Source: QHXN01 sp963785125 (GTDB lineage: Bacteria; Acidobacteriota; Blastocatellia; Pyrinomonadales; Pyrinomonadaceae). Taken from it: DNA of 64,000 nucleotides. The stretch's first letter is position 1; every line of letters begins with the position of its first letter. The translations under genes and the position numbers were made by a program. The notes under the pieces are model-generated. The model searched no databases, was not told where the DNA came from, and saw only the letters and a list, made by a program, of their open reading frames with translations. Positions 10,211 to 18,291 of this stretch are shown piece by piece. The stretch is taken from assembly GCA_963785125.1 (NCBI GenBank), contig CAWATU010000006.1:124001-188000 (forward strand). Direction: 5' to 3'.

Positions 10211-12214
10211 TTATTTCGTCGCGGCCGTCGCGCCCTGCTTGAGGGCGATGGTGTGTGCGTCGTGCTTGCTCACCTCGTCGAAGTAGGTCTTGAGCGTGGG
10301 GTAGGAGCCGACGGGGAAGCGGAGCGTGTTGTCGGCCTTGCCGAAGTAGAACTTGCGCGTGTAGACGAGCGTGCGCCCGTCCGGCGTGACGCCGGCCGAC
10401 GGCTCGTACTTGCTCAACTCGCCGCCGGAGAGCGCCCCGGGCGCCTCTGCGTTGTCGAGCGCGAAGCCCTCGGGCATCGTGATCTCGACCGAGTCCACCT
10501 CCGACCACGTGTGGTGGAAGTAGACCTCGTGGCGGCGCGTCGTCACGGGGAAGCGCGGCGCGAGCCCCTTCTGGAAGAAGGCGGGCTGGAGGAAGAGGCG
10601 CTTGCCCGTGCGCGTCGCGTAGCCGGGCACGCGGACGTGGAACGCGTAGACGAACGGCTTGACGGGATCGTTCACGTTCCCGATGACGAGGTTGGTGACC
10701 TCGGCGCCCATCTGCGTCTTCCACGCTTCGACGACCGTCTTCTCGCGCTCGGCCGGCGAGTCGTCGTCGTTGTACTCCTTCTGCGCGAAGGCGAGGTGGC
10801 CCGTGTACTCGATCCTCACGTCGCCTTCGAGCGTGCCGTCCTCGGAGAGCTTGAACCGGGCCGTTCGCCGCTCGACCGACTTCTCGGGGCCGGCCACGGG
10901 GCTGCGCACCCAGACGGGCTCCTTCGCGTCGGTGACGAGCACGTCCTGCCCCTCCTCGGGCCAGCCGAGCATGCCGTAGGGCGTGTAGGTCTCGGACGGG
11001 CTGAAGAACTGCCACGCGTCGCCGACGCGCACCGCGACGAACGAGGAGCCGAGGAAGGCGCTGTGCATCAGCCCGCGGTCGAAGAAGAGGTCGTCGTTGT
11101 TGCCCGAGAGCGCGAGGCGCGCGTCGAAGCCGGCCGCGCGCACGAGCGCCGCGAAGAGGAAGTCGATGTCGCCGCCCGTCCCCTGCGCGCGCTTGAGCGT
11201 GTCGGCGGGCGACTTGTTCTCCTTGAGCTTCGAGCGCTCGTCGGCCGTGAGGCCCGAGGCGTCGTCGCTGACGTTCTTGATCTTGGTGCGGCAGAAGTCG
11301 TAGATGCGCTGGAGCTTCTCTCCGTCGGTCTTGGCGTCGCCGACGATACCGGCCACGGCGACCTTCACCTCGTCGTTCGCCTTCACAGCGTCCTTGAGCG
11401 CCTCGTAGACGCCCCGGCCCAAGCCCTTCCAGTACTGCTCCGCGTCCATCTTCTGCTTCTCGTCGGAGTAGTAGAGAAAGACCCACGAGCGGACGGAGTC
11501 GGCGGGCGGCATGCGCGGCTCCTCGCGGAAGGCGGGCATGTTCGTCATCGACATCTTGGAGAAGCCGTCCTTGTCCTTCTCGAAGCGCGCGTCGCCCATG
11601 TTGAAGGGGCGGTAGCGCATACCCATGAAGGGGCGGAGGTAGTAGGTGACGGTGCGGACGGGGATGTCGCGCTGGAACTGGAGGCGCAACCGGTTGGCGT
11701 CGGCGTAAGGATGCACCTCGCGCCAGCGGTACTCGATGACCGAGCCCGGCTCGACGCCCGGCAGGGCGAAGGACTTGACCTTGACCTTGACGCCGCTCAG
11801 CTTGACGACCGTGCGGTCGAAGACATCATCCTTCTTCAGCTCGACGACGGTCCCGTCGGGCTTGATGACGCGCGCGGCGATGTCCTTGAGCTGGTGGTTG
11901 CCGTAGTAAGGCAGCTCGACCTTGCTCTGCGAGTCGCGGCCGCGCTCGTTGTAGACCTTGATGCGGAGGTAGTTCTTGAGCGACAGCTCGTAGCTCTGGC
12001 TGTCGTCAACGACGACCTCCCAGAAGAGCGCCTCGGCGTCGGCGTCCTTCTCGACGGCGGGCGCCGCCGCAGCCGAGAGTTCGGACGGCTCCAGCGGCTT
12101 CCAGTCCTTGTCGCCGCGGGCGTAGGCCGGCGCGGCAGCGAAGAAGACGAGTGTGAGCAGAAGGGCGAGCGCGCCGGACGCTCCGGGGCGCAGACGGGGG
12201 TTGGGGGACTTCAT
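10211..12214 (-). CDS. Secreted DUF3857 / transglutaminase-like protein, probably catalytically inactive
   Basis: 667 residues, paralogous in layout to the downstream gene: signal peptide (ALALLLTLVFFAAAPAYA), DUF3857 domain (about 60-240), transglutaminase-like domain (about 300-440) and C-terminal beta domain. Where the partner has GDC, this one reads GGDID with Asp at about 349. Where the partner has FDPTD, it reads FFSPSE. Cys and Asp of the triad are thus both replaced, suggesting a binding or regulatory pseudoenzyme. The ATG at 12214 begins the signal peptide; AAAGG lies about 11 bases upstream. First gene of a three-gene minus-strand unit. Confidence 0.8.
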   Translation of the reverse strand: MKSPNPRLRPGASGALALLLTLVFFAAAPAYARGDKDWKPLEPSELSAAAAPAVEKDADAEALFWEVVVDDSQSYELSLKNYLRIKVYNERGRDSQSKVELPYYGNHQLKDIAARVIKPDGTVVELKKDDVFDRTVVKLSGVKVKVKSFALPGVEPGSVIEYRWREVHPYADANRLRLQFQRDIPVRTVTYYLRPFMGMRYRPFNMGDARFEKDKDGFSKMSMTNMPAFREEPRMPPADSVRSWVFLYYSDEKQKMDAEQYWKGLGRGVYEALKDAVKANDEVKVAVAGIVGDAKTDGEKLQRIYDFCRTKIKNVSDDASGLTADERSKLKENKSPADTLKRAQGTGGDIDFLFAALVRAAGFDARLALSGNNDDLFFDRGLMHSAFLGSSFVAVRVGDAWQFFSPSETYTPYGMLGWPEEGQDVLVTDAKEPVWVRSPVAGPEKSVERRTARFKLSEDGTLEGDVRIEYTGHLAFAQKEYNDDDSPAEREKTVVEAWKTQMGAEVTNLVIGNVNDPVKPFVYAFHVRVPGYATRTGKRLFLQPAFFQKGLAPRFPVTTRRHEVYFHHTWSEVDSVEITMPEGFALDNAEAPGALSGGELSKYEPSAGVTPDGRTLVYTRKFYFGKADNTLRFPVGSYPTLKTYFDEVSKHDAHTIALKQGATAATK

Positions 12215-12378
12215 TCTCTTGAACCTTTCGGGGCGGATAGAGCCTGATGAGGACGGTCGGGGTCGGTCACACAGGCTGACAACTTGTGAAACGAACGGCA
12301 TCAAACAGGGAGGCGTCGCCGCCGCGGCCGACGTTAACGAACGGAGGATTTTACGACGAGAATTTGGACGGGGCAAGT

Positions 12379-12495
12379 GGGGAAAAGGCGAAAAGCAGAG
12401 GGCAAAAGGCAAAAATCGAAAGGCGCGGAGAGTCCCGCGCGCCGGGCGCCTCCGCGCGCTCACCTTCCGCCCTTTGCCTTTTGCCGTTCGCCTTG
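12379..12495. repeat. Heptamer-armed palindrome, AAAAGGC family
   Basis: The left side (about 12379-12430) steps by seven: AAAAGGC, GAAAAGC, AGAGGGC, AAAAGGC, AAAAATC, GAAAGGC. The right side (about 12458-12495), read on the other strand, is AAGGCGA, ACGGCAA, AAGGCAA, AGGGCGG, AAGGTGA. A GC-rich core (GGCGCGGAG opposite CTCCGCGCG) closes the hairpin. It lies between divergent genes (starts at 12214 and 12522), so it is not simply a gene-end terminator. Units here lack stop triplets. Confidence 0.7.
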
Positions 12496-12521
12496 TTAAT
12501 TTCGCGCCGGGGTCTGGAGAG

Positions 12522-12845
12522 ATGGATTTCAAGTCTTTAACGCCGAAGGAGTTCGGGGAGCGCACGCGGGGCGGCGAGGACATGCTGCTCGTGGACGTGC
12601 GCGAGCCGGAGGAGTACGAGCTGGCGCGGGTCGAGGGCGCGCGGCTCCTGCCCCTGAGCCTCTTCAACGAGTGGGCGCCGACGCTCGACCCGGAGCGCCC
12701 CACGGTCTTCATCTGCCACCACGGCATCCGCAGCGCGCAGGTCTGCGCCTACCTCGCGCGCCAAGGCTTCGAGAAGCTCTACAACCTCTCCGGCGGCATC
12801 GACCGCTGGTCGATGGAAGTAGACCCCTCCATCCCGCGGTATTAG
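12522..12845 (+). CDS. Rhodanese-like domain protein
   Basis: 107 residues forming one rhodanese domain: MLLVDVREPEEYELARVEGA near the N-terminus, then the active loop CHHGIRS with Cys at about 65, and LYNLSGGIDRWS near the end. Such single-domain proteins carry a persulfide on the loop cysteine and move sulfur or reduce small oxyanions; the partner is unknown. GGAGAG just precedes the ATG. The DUF309 gene follows in the same direction across a heptamer palindrome that begins at the stop codon. Confidence 0.88.
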   Translation: MDFKSLTPKEFGERTRGGEDMLLVDVREPEEYELARVEGARLLPLSLFNEWAPTLDPERPTVFICHHGIRSAQVCAYLARQGFEKLYNLSGGIDRWSMEVDPSIPRY

Positions 12846-12916
12846 TAAGAGGACTGAGTGCTGAGGAGTGAGGACTGAGTTAAAACTGTCTTCCACTCAG
12901 TCCTCAGTCCTCATTA
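12845..12916. repeat. Heptamer-armed palindrome, ACTGAGG family
   Basis: Left arm 12845-12880: GACTGAG, TGCTGAG, GAGTGAG, GACTGAG. Right arm 12894-12916, reverse strand: GAGGACT, GAGGACT, GAGT. The arms differ by about one unit. It starts at the rhodanese TAG (TAGTAAGAGG) and ends 8 bases before the next ATG, so it fills the whole gap between two codirectional genes. Confidence 0.8.
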
Positions 12917-12923
12917 CTTTTTT

Positions 12924-13346
12924 ATGGAAGGCTACACGGAAGAACATGCCGGGGCGTATCCTGCGGAGTATCTGGCCGGGATAGACCTCTACAACGCGGG
13001 CGAGTTCCACGCGGCGCACGACGCGTGGGAGGAGCGCTGGCGCGACGACTGCGGCTCGCGGGAAAAACTCTTCCTACAGGCGTTGATCCAGTCGGCCGTC
13101 GTCTTCCACCACATCGAGATCGGCCGCCGCGGCGCCGCCCGCCGCATGTACCGCATGGCGCTTGAGAAGTTCGAGCGCCTCGGGGCCGTGCGCTTCATGT
13201 CGCTCGACATCACTGACTACCTCGCGCAGCTCGCGCGCTCGCTCTCGTGGCTCGAAGCGTCGGGAGACCCGCGCGACGCCGTCCAGCCCGAAACCTTCAC
13301 TCCCCCGAAGATTCAACTCCTGCCCAGCGCGATGGACTACGACTGA
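12924..13346 (+). CDS. DUF309 family protein
   Basis: 140 residues. The family signature is clear: GIDLYNAGEFHAAHDAWEER, then KLFLQALIQSAVVFHH and GAARRMYRMALEKFERL. The conserved His and Glu of AAHDAWEE suggest a metal- or ligand-binding helical bundle, but no function is established for DUF309. No clear ribosome binding site is visible: the 20 bases before the ATG are the end of the palindrome and a short T-run, so initiation may depend on transcript folding there. Confidence 0.82.
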   Translation: MEGYTEEHAGAYPAEYLAGIDLYNAGEFHAAHDAWEERWRDDCGSREKLFLQALIQSAVVFHHIEIGRRGAARRMYRMALEKFERLGAVRFMSLDITDYLAQLARSLSWLEASGDPRDAVQPETFTPPKIQLLPSAMDYD

Positions 13347-13424
13347 CGCTCCTTTCCTCGCGCGGCGTTGTGATTTAGAATCGGCGCAAGCATTCAAACG
13401 ACAGCACGGCCGGGAGGGGTGAGG

Positions 13425-14243
13425 ATGTCTCAAGTGGAGATACTTGAAGGCGCGGAGGACTGGCGCGACCGTTACGCGCGCTGGAAGCAGATCAACGAGC
13501 TGCGCGGCGGCGACGTGGGCGGGCACTACCCCTGGGTCGAGAACCGGTATGCGCCCTTTCGCCCGGCGCGACGCGCGCTGCCGATGCTCAACCTCGCGCT
13601 CGTCACCTCGGCCGGCGCCTACCTCGACGGCACCGAGCCCTTCGACACGCAGACCTTCGGCGGCGACACCTCCTTCCGCGAAATCCCCGTCGAGGTCGGC
13701 CCAGAGGATTTGAAGTGGACGCCGCGCGGCTACGACCCCGCGTCGGTCGAAGCGGACATGAACGCTCAGGTGCCCATCGAACGGCTGAAAGAGTTCGAGG
13801 GCAACGGCATCATCGGCCAGCTCAATCAGGTCTTCTGGAGCATCTCCGGCTTCATCCCGAACGCCGCGCGCTTCGCCTCGACGGGACTCCCCGAGCTTGT
13901 CGAGCGCGTCCGCCGCTACGAGGTGCAGGCGGTGCTGCTCGTCCCGGCCTCGCGCCTCTGCCACCAGACGGTCTCGCTCGCCGCGCGCGCCATCGAGGCC
14001 GCCGGCATCCCCACGATGATGCTCGCCGTAGACCGCGCCATCGTCGAAGGGGCACGCCCGCCGCGCGCCGCTTACTACCCCGGCGAGTTCGGCTGCGTCG
14101 TCGGCAAGCCCAACTGGCCCGAGTACCAGCGCCGCGTCCTCGACGAGGCGCTGCGCCTCATCGAGCCCATCGACCAGCCCAGCGTCCGCAACCTCAACGT
14201 CGCTGCCTCGACCGAAGTGGAGATGGAGAGGGGCGAGAGGTAG
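13425..14243 (+). CDS. Glycine/betaine-reductase component-B-like protein without paired redox residues
   Basis: 272 residues related to the selenoprotein-B family of glycine/sarcosine/betaine/D-proline reductases. Visible landmarks are LALVTSAGAYLDGTEPFDTQ, the RGYDP...ADMNAQVPIERLKEF segment, and VLLVPASRLCHQTVSLAARA before EAAGIPTMML. From memory of the family, the loop before CHQ normally has Sec or Cys three residues ahead of the Cys; here it is Ser (SRLC), so the redox pair is absent. The ATG at 13425 has GGGAGGGG 6 bases upstream, better placed than the in-frame GTG at 13419. A true reductase role looks unlikely. Confidence 0.7.
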   Translation: MSQVEILEGAEDWRDRYARWKQINELRGGDVGGHYPWVENRYAPFRPARRALPMLNLALVTSAGAYLDGTEPFDTQTFGGDTSFREIPVEVGPEDLKWTPRGYDPASVEADMNAQVPIERLKEFEGNGIIGQLNQVFWSISGFIPNAARFASTGLPELVERVRRYEVQAVLLVPASRLCHQTVSLAARAIEAAGIPTMMLAVDRAIVEGARPPRAAYYPGEFGCVVGKPNWPEYQRRVLDEALRLIEPIDQPSVRNLNVAASTEVEMERGER

Positions 14244-14265
14244 TTGTAAGTTTTAGCCGTGAGTG

Positions 14266-15024
14266 TTAACTGCCGGGACTCAGGAATTTTAAATTCGCCC
14301 AGCCCTGAATTTTTCCGTCGTCGGCCGAAACCCTGATCCACTGCTCCTGGCCTTTGCCGACCGGCTCGCCGGTGACGCTCAGCCGCGCGCCTCTTCCGAA
14401 TTGCGCGACGACAGGCGAGTCGGCGTTCGGGCTGGAGCGGACGTTCAGCTTCGACGTGTTCACGCCCATCATCTTCCAGACGGTCTGTTGACTACCGGCG
14501 CTGCCCTGCGAAAGTTGGTCGCTACGGGTTTCTGGTGTGGGCACGATGAGGCTGCTGCCCGCATAGACCAACGCCACTACGGTCGCAACGACCAGCGTCG
14601 CTTTAACTAAAAACCCGACTGACGACGTGGACACGGCGTTCGGGCCGCCCTTCGGAGAAGCGTAGGGTCTGGAAGTGTAGCCGTTCGTCCTGCGGGCTCT
14701 GGGAGAGGGAGGGGTCGCCGCGTAAGGTTGCTTTGGCGAGGCCGGGTTACTCAGCCTGCGTATCACCCCGTCGCACGTATTCAGATAGTCGTCTGGCCTG
14801 CCGTCGAAGACATAGCCCTCCTGATGGACAACCTTGTTCCTGACGGCGGCAATAAATTTCAGTTTATTGAAGATGCCGGACTCAAGCCTGTCTTCGACGC
14901 TTTTCGCCTTCTCGAATATCCCCTTGCCGACGGCCCCATAGTTCTGTTCAAGCAGACGTTCGATGGTCTTCGACCGCTTCACAACCTGAGACTCGAAAAT
15001 TTCCAGTGTTTCTTCTTTGGTCAT
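14266..15024 (-). CDS. HEPN-like / transmembrane / bacterial SH3 protein
   Basis: 252 residues in three parts. The N-terminal helical region (about 1-85) carries RNKVVH, which fits the RX4-6H motif of HEPN RNases with the usual polar residue after Arg. A Pro/Ser-rich linker leads to one transmembrane helix (GFLVKATLVVATVVALVYA, about 140-160). The C-terminal 70 residues form a bacterial SH3 domain (KLNVRSSPNADSPVVAQFG, ending GWANLKFL), which should face outward. The HEPN assignment rests on motif and helix pattern only. It follows the hybrid kinase stop by 7 bases, so the two are probably one transcript. GGGAGGG lies about 14 bases before the ATG; a TTG at 15048 is a weaker alternative. Confidence 0.65.
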   Translation of the reverse strand: MTKEETLEIFESQVVKRSKTIERLLEQNYGAVGKGIFEKAKSVEDRLESGIFNKLKFIAAVRNKVVHQEGYVFDGRPDDYLNTCDGVIRRLSNPASPKQPYAATPPSPRARRTNGYTSRPYASPKGGPNAVSTSSVGFLVKATLVVATVVALVYAGSSLIVPTPETRSDQLSQGSAGSQQTVWKMMGVNTSKLNVRSSPNADSPVVAQFGRGARLSVTGEPVGKGQEQWIRVSADDGKIQGWANLKFLSPGS

Positions 15025-15031
15025 GGACGAG

Positions 15032-18019
15032 CTAATTCCCTCCCCCAAACTGCGTCAAGACCTCTTCGACCTGCGCGAAGTCGAAGGGCTTGCCGATGAC
15101 GGTATCGGCGGGAGCGTCGCCCTGCGTGCGGGCGGCGTCGCGGCCGTAGCCGGTGACAACGACGATGCGCGTGTGCGGGCTGCGGCGGCGCACGGCGCGC
15201 GCCACCTCCCAGCCGTCCATCTCGGGCATCGAGAGGTCAGTGAAGACGAGGTCGAACTCGTTCTCTTCTAAAGCGACGAGCGCCGCGCGTCCACCGTCGG
15301 CGCGGTAGGCGCGGTGTCCGAGCGCCTCGACCATCTCGGCCATCGTCTCGCGCACATGCTCCTCGTCGTCCACGACGAGGACAGAGAGGCCGCGCTCGCG
15401 CTCGCGCCGGTCGCGTGCGGGCTGCGGCGCCGGCCGCGCCGCCTCGGCGTGCGGGAGGTCGATGGTGAAGGTTGTCCCCAGCCCGGGCTGCGAAGCCGCC
15501 GAGATGTGGCCGCCGTGGCGCTCGACGATGCCGTAGGAGACAAAGAGCCCGAGCCCCGTCCCGTGTACGCCCTTCGTCGTAAAGAAGGGCTCGAAGATGC
15601 GCGCGCGCACCTCTTCGGCCATCCCCACGCCGGTATCTGTGAAGAGCAGGCGCAGGCGTTCGCCGCGGCGGCGACAGTCAATCCGGAGACGCCCGCCCTC
15701 GGGCATCGCGTCGATGGCGTTGACGACGAGGTTGACGAAGACCTCGCGCAGCTCCGACGCATTGCCGCGCGTGTGGAGCGCCTCGTCGCCCTCGACCGTC
15801 ACCTCGTAGCGCAGGCCGCGCGCGCGCGCGTCGTTCTCCCAGCGCGTGCGCGTAATCTCGACGGCGTCGCGCAGCAGCTCGACGACGCAGACTTCCGCGT
15901 GCCCTTCGCCCGGGAGCTGTTGCGCGAACGAGCGTATGCGACGGACGGTGGCCGCGGCGTCCTCGGCCGCCGTGAGGATGATGTCGAGGCCGCGCGTCAG
16001 GCCCGGGTCACCCTCGGCCGAACGGCGCAGGAGCTGCGCGCGCCCGAGGATGGCGGCGAGCGCGTTGTTGAAGTCGTGCGCGACGCCCGAGGCAAGCTGG
16101 CCGAGGCCGCGCAGCTTGTCGGCCTGCGCGGCGCGCTCGCGCTCAAGTCTCTGCTCGGTCACGTCGCGCGTGATGGTCAGCACCCCGGTCGTGCGACCGT
16201 CGGTGACGAGCGGCGTCGAGTCCGTCACGGTGTAACGTAGCTCGCCGTTACTCCGAAGCAGACGCAGCTCGACCGTCTGCGGCTCGCCCGCGAGCGTGCG
16301 CCGGAAGCGCTCCTCCGCCGCCTCGCGCTCCGACTCTTCGATCAGCTCGTGGAAGTGCCGGCCGATGAGCGACTCCTTCGCGTAGCCGCACATGGCGGCG
16401 CCCGCGCTGTTGATCCACATCAGGTGACCGCTCGGGTCGGTGGCGGCGATGTTCTCGCGCGCGCTCTCAAGGACGTGTTCGAGGAGCGACTGGCGCTCGC
16501 GCGCGACGGCCTCAACCTGCCGCAGCTCCGAGAGGTCGCGCACGGTGCAGACCGTGCCGACGCGGCCCGACTCCTCCACGATGGGCTCGGCCGTGACGAG
16601 CAGTGGGCGGCCCAGCCGTTCGGGCGTGTATTCCATCGTCACGGGACGGCGCTCCGCCGCAACGCGCTCGATGATGCAGCCGGCGGGGGTGGCCGTGCGT
16701 AGAATGTCGCAGCACCGCCGGCCCAGGAGTTCGCGCGGCTCGGCCTCTTCGAGCGCGGCGCCCGCACGGTTGACTCTCGTCAAACGGCTGTCGTTCGAGA
16801 AGATGTAGATGCCGTCCGACATCGCGTCGAAGGTCGTCTCCCACGCGCGCTTGGCGCGCTCGACCATCTGGAACAGCTCGGCCTGCCGGACGGCGATGCC
16901 GGTCTGGTCGGCAACGGCGCGTGCGAGCGAGATGTCCTCGGGGCGCCAGCGGCGCGCCTCTGTGACGGTCGAGACGACGAAGCAGCCGGGCACGTCGTCG
17001 CCCACGCGGATGGCGACATACATGATCGAGCGCGTCCCCAAACCCTTCAGAATTTTTTCGTAGACGAGTCGGATGGAGGGGTCGTGCTCCACGTCCTCGT
17101 AGGCGATGACGCCGGTGCCGCGGATGGCCTCGACGAGACGGCCGACGACATCCATGGGGTATTCGCCTGCGGCCGGGGCGATGCCCGGCGCGGTGTAGAC
17201 GGCCTGCGTGCGCACGACGCCCGCCGCGCGGTCGAGCATGAAGACGGCGCAGCGATCTACGCCGAGCTGGACGCCCAGCTCGCGCGTGGCAGCGCGGACA
17301 ACCTCGTCGGCGTTGAGCGACTGGCGCACGGCGCGCGTGATGCGATTGATGAGCGCCTCGCGCTCGGCCTGCGCGGCGAGCTTCGCGGCGTCGCGCTGGC
17401 GTGCGACGAGCTGCGCGGTCTGGCGCGCGAAGGCCACGGCCGGGAGCACGCTGCGACGGTCTGGCGCGCGTCCCGACCGCGGGTCGTCGAGCGCGATGAG
17501 CCCCACGAACCCGCCGTCGTGCGCGACGAGCGGGACTAATAGCTCGTCGCCATCGTGCCAGGCTTCGGAGCCGTAGATGTGTGCGGGGCGCGACAGGCCA
17601 GACTTGAAGCGGCGCACGTAGAAGGAGTCGAGCAGGTGGTAGTGGCTCGGCGGGTAGTAGGCGGCGTAGCCCAGGCCGCCCACGTCGATGCGCAGTCCGC
17701 GCTCGATGAGGCGCGCGACCTCTTCGCGCGGGTAGTCGCGCGCGCCGGCCTGCGCGACATACTCGCGGGGGACGTTCGCCGAGTACGAGATGATACGGCG
17801 CGTGCGCCCATCCTCGTTGAAGAGGATGACGAGGCAGGTGCGGTAGTCGGTCAGCTCCGTGATGGTGTCGGCCAGCCCCGCGAACAGCTCTTCGAGCGCG
17901 CGCCCGTCGCCGGCCGGCGCGGCGGCGAGCGCCGTCAACGCTTCGAGCTGCCGGACGGAGGCGCTCAGGTGCTCTTCGGGCGCTTCGCGCTCTTCGGGGT
18001 AGGTCTCGGATAGAGGCAT
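15032..18019 (-). CDS. Soluble hybrid sensor histidine kinase (GAF-GAF-PAS-PAS-HisKA-HATPase-REC)
   Basis: 995 residues without a membrane helix, so it should sense a cytoplasmic signal. Rough order: GAF (40-210), GAF (230-395), PAS (400-515), PAS (525-640), dimerisation domain with phospho-His near 648 (GVAHDFNNALAA), ATPase domain with N box NLVVNAIDAMP and G boxes DTGVGM and GTGLGL (about 745-865), and receiver domain with phospho-Asp near 929 (FTDLSMPEMDG). Phosphate can pass from His to its own receiver; the final target is unknown. GGGAG lies 9 bases before the ATG at 18019. The HEPN/SH3 gene follows immediately. Confidence 0.92.
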   Translation of the reverse strand: MPLSETYPEEREAPEEHLSASVRQLEALTALAAAPAGDGRALEELFAGLADTITELTDYRTCLVILFNEDGRTRRIISYSANVPREYVAQAGARDYPREEVARLIERGLRIDVGGLGYAAYYPPSHYHLLDSFYVRRFKSGLSRPAHIYGSEAWHDGDELLVPLVAHDGGFVGLIALDDPRSGRAPDRRSVLPAVAFARQTAQLVARQRDAAKLAAQAEREALINRITRAVRQSLNADEVVRAATRELGVQLGVDRCAVFMLDRAAGVVRTQAVYTAPGIAPAAGEYPMDVVGRLVEAIRGTGVIAYEDVEHDPSIRLVYEKILKGLGTRSIMYVAIRVGDDVPGCFVVSTVTEARRWRPEDISLARAVADQTGIAVRQAELFQMVERAKRAWETTFDAMSDGIYIFSNDSRLTRVNRAGAALEEAEPRELLGRRCCDILRTATPAGCIIERVAAERRPVTMEYTPERLGRPLLVTAEPIVEESGRVGTVCTVRDLSELRQVEAVARERQSLLEHVLESARENIAATDPSGHLMWINSAGAAMCGYAKESLIGRHFHELIEESEREAAEERFRRTLAGEPQTVELRLLRSNGELRYTVTDSTPLVTDGRTTGVLTITRDVTEQRLERERAAQADKLRGLGQLASGVAHDFNNALAAILGRAQLLRRSAEGDPGLTRGLDIILTAAEDAAATVRRIRSFAQQLPGEGHAEVCVVELLRDAVEITRTRWENDARARGLRYEVTVEGDEALHTRGNASELREVFVNLVVNAIDAMPEGGRLRIDCRRRGERLRLLFTDTGVGMAEEVRARIFEPFFTTKGVHGTGLGLFVSYGIVERHGGHISAASQPGLGTTFTIDLPHAEAARPAPQPARDRRERERGLSVLVVDDEEHVRETMAEMVEALGHRAYRADGGRAALVALEENEFDLVFTDLSMPEMDGWEVARAVRRRSPHTRIVVVTGYGRDAARTQGDAPADTVIGKPFDFAQVEEVLTQFGGGN

Positions 18020-18196
18020 GTGGGTTTTCTCCCGTCGGGGATGCTAAAGCGTAGTCCGACCGCCCTTGTTTCCTTCGGTCTTAAGGCGGCGGCGCTTACG
18101 GAAGATTTCGAGAGGAGGGGGCTTTCGGGCTCTACCGGCCCGTCTGAGGCTTCGGGTCGTTCCCTTGTTCACACCCGCACACGCGGGGCAAGTCTG

Positions 18197-18226
18197 AATA
18201 TAACAAAGCTTTAGCGGAGTTGTCAT
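18197..18226 (-). promoter_or_regulatory. Possible sigma-70-type promoter for hybrid kinase
   Basis: On the minus strand ATGACA (18226-18221) and TATATT (18202-18197) are separated by 18 bases. The transcript would have a leader of about 170 bases before the kinase start at 18019. Judged by eye only. Confidence 0.4.
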
Positions 18227-18236
18227 TAGGAAAGAC

Positions 18237-18265
18237 GAAGGGGAGGCCGTTCGAGCCTCCCCTTC
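18237..18265 (-). terminator. GC-rich hairpin after VWA gene
   Basis: GAAGGGGAGGC (18237-18247) pairs perfectly with 18255-18265 around a 7-base loop, 27 bases downstream of the minus-strand VWA stop at 18292. The flanks contain degenerate GAAGGAT/GATGAAT-like steps on one side only. The position fits a terminator for the VWA pair. Confidence 0.6.
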
Positions 18266-18291
18266 ATCCTTCATCATTCGTCCGTTCTTCT

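Noticed and set aside
10175..12247. A 690-codon open frame opposite the inactive transglutaminase-like gene.
   Set aside because: Composition (Arg, Val, Leu, Gly runs) and lack of motifs mark it as an antisense shadow; the minus-strand gene has a signal peptide and recognisable domains.
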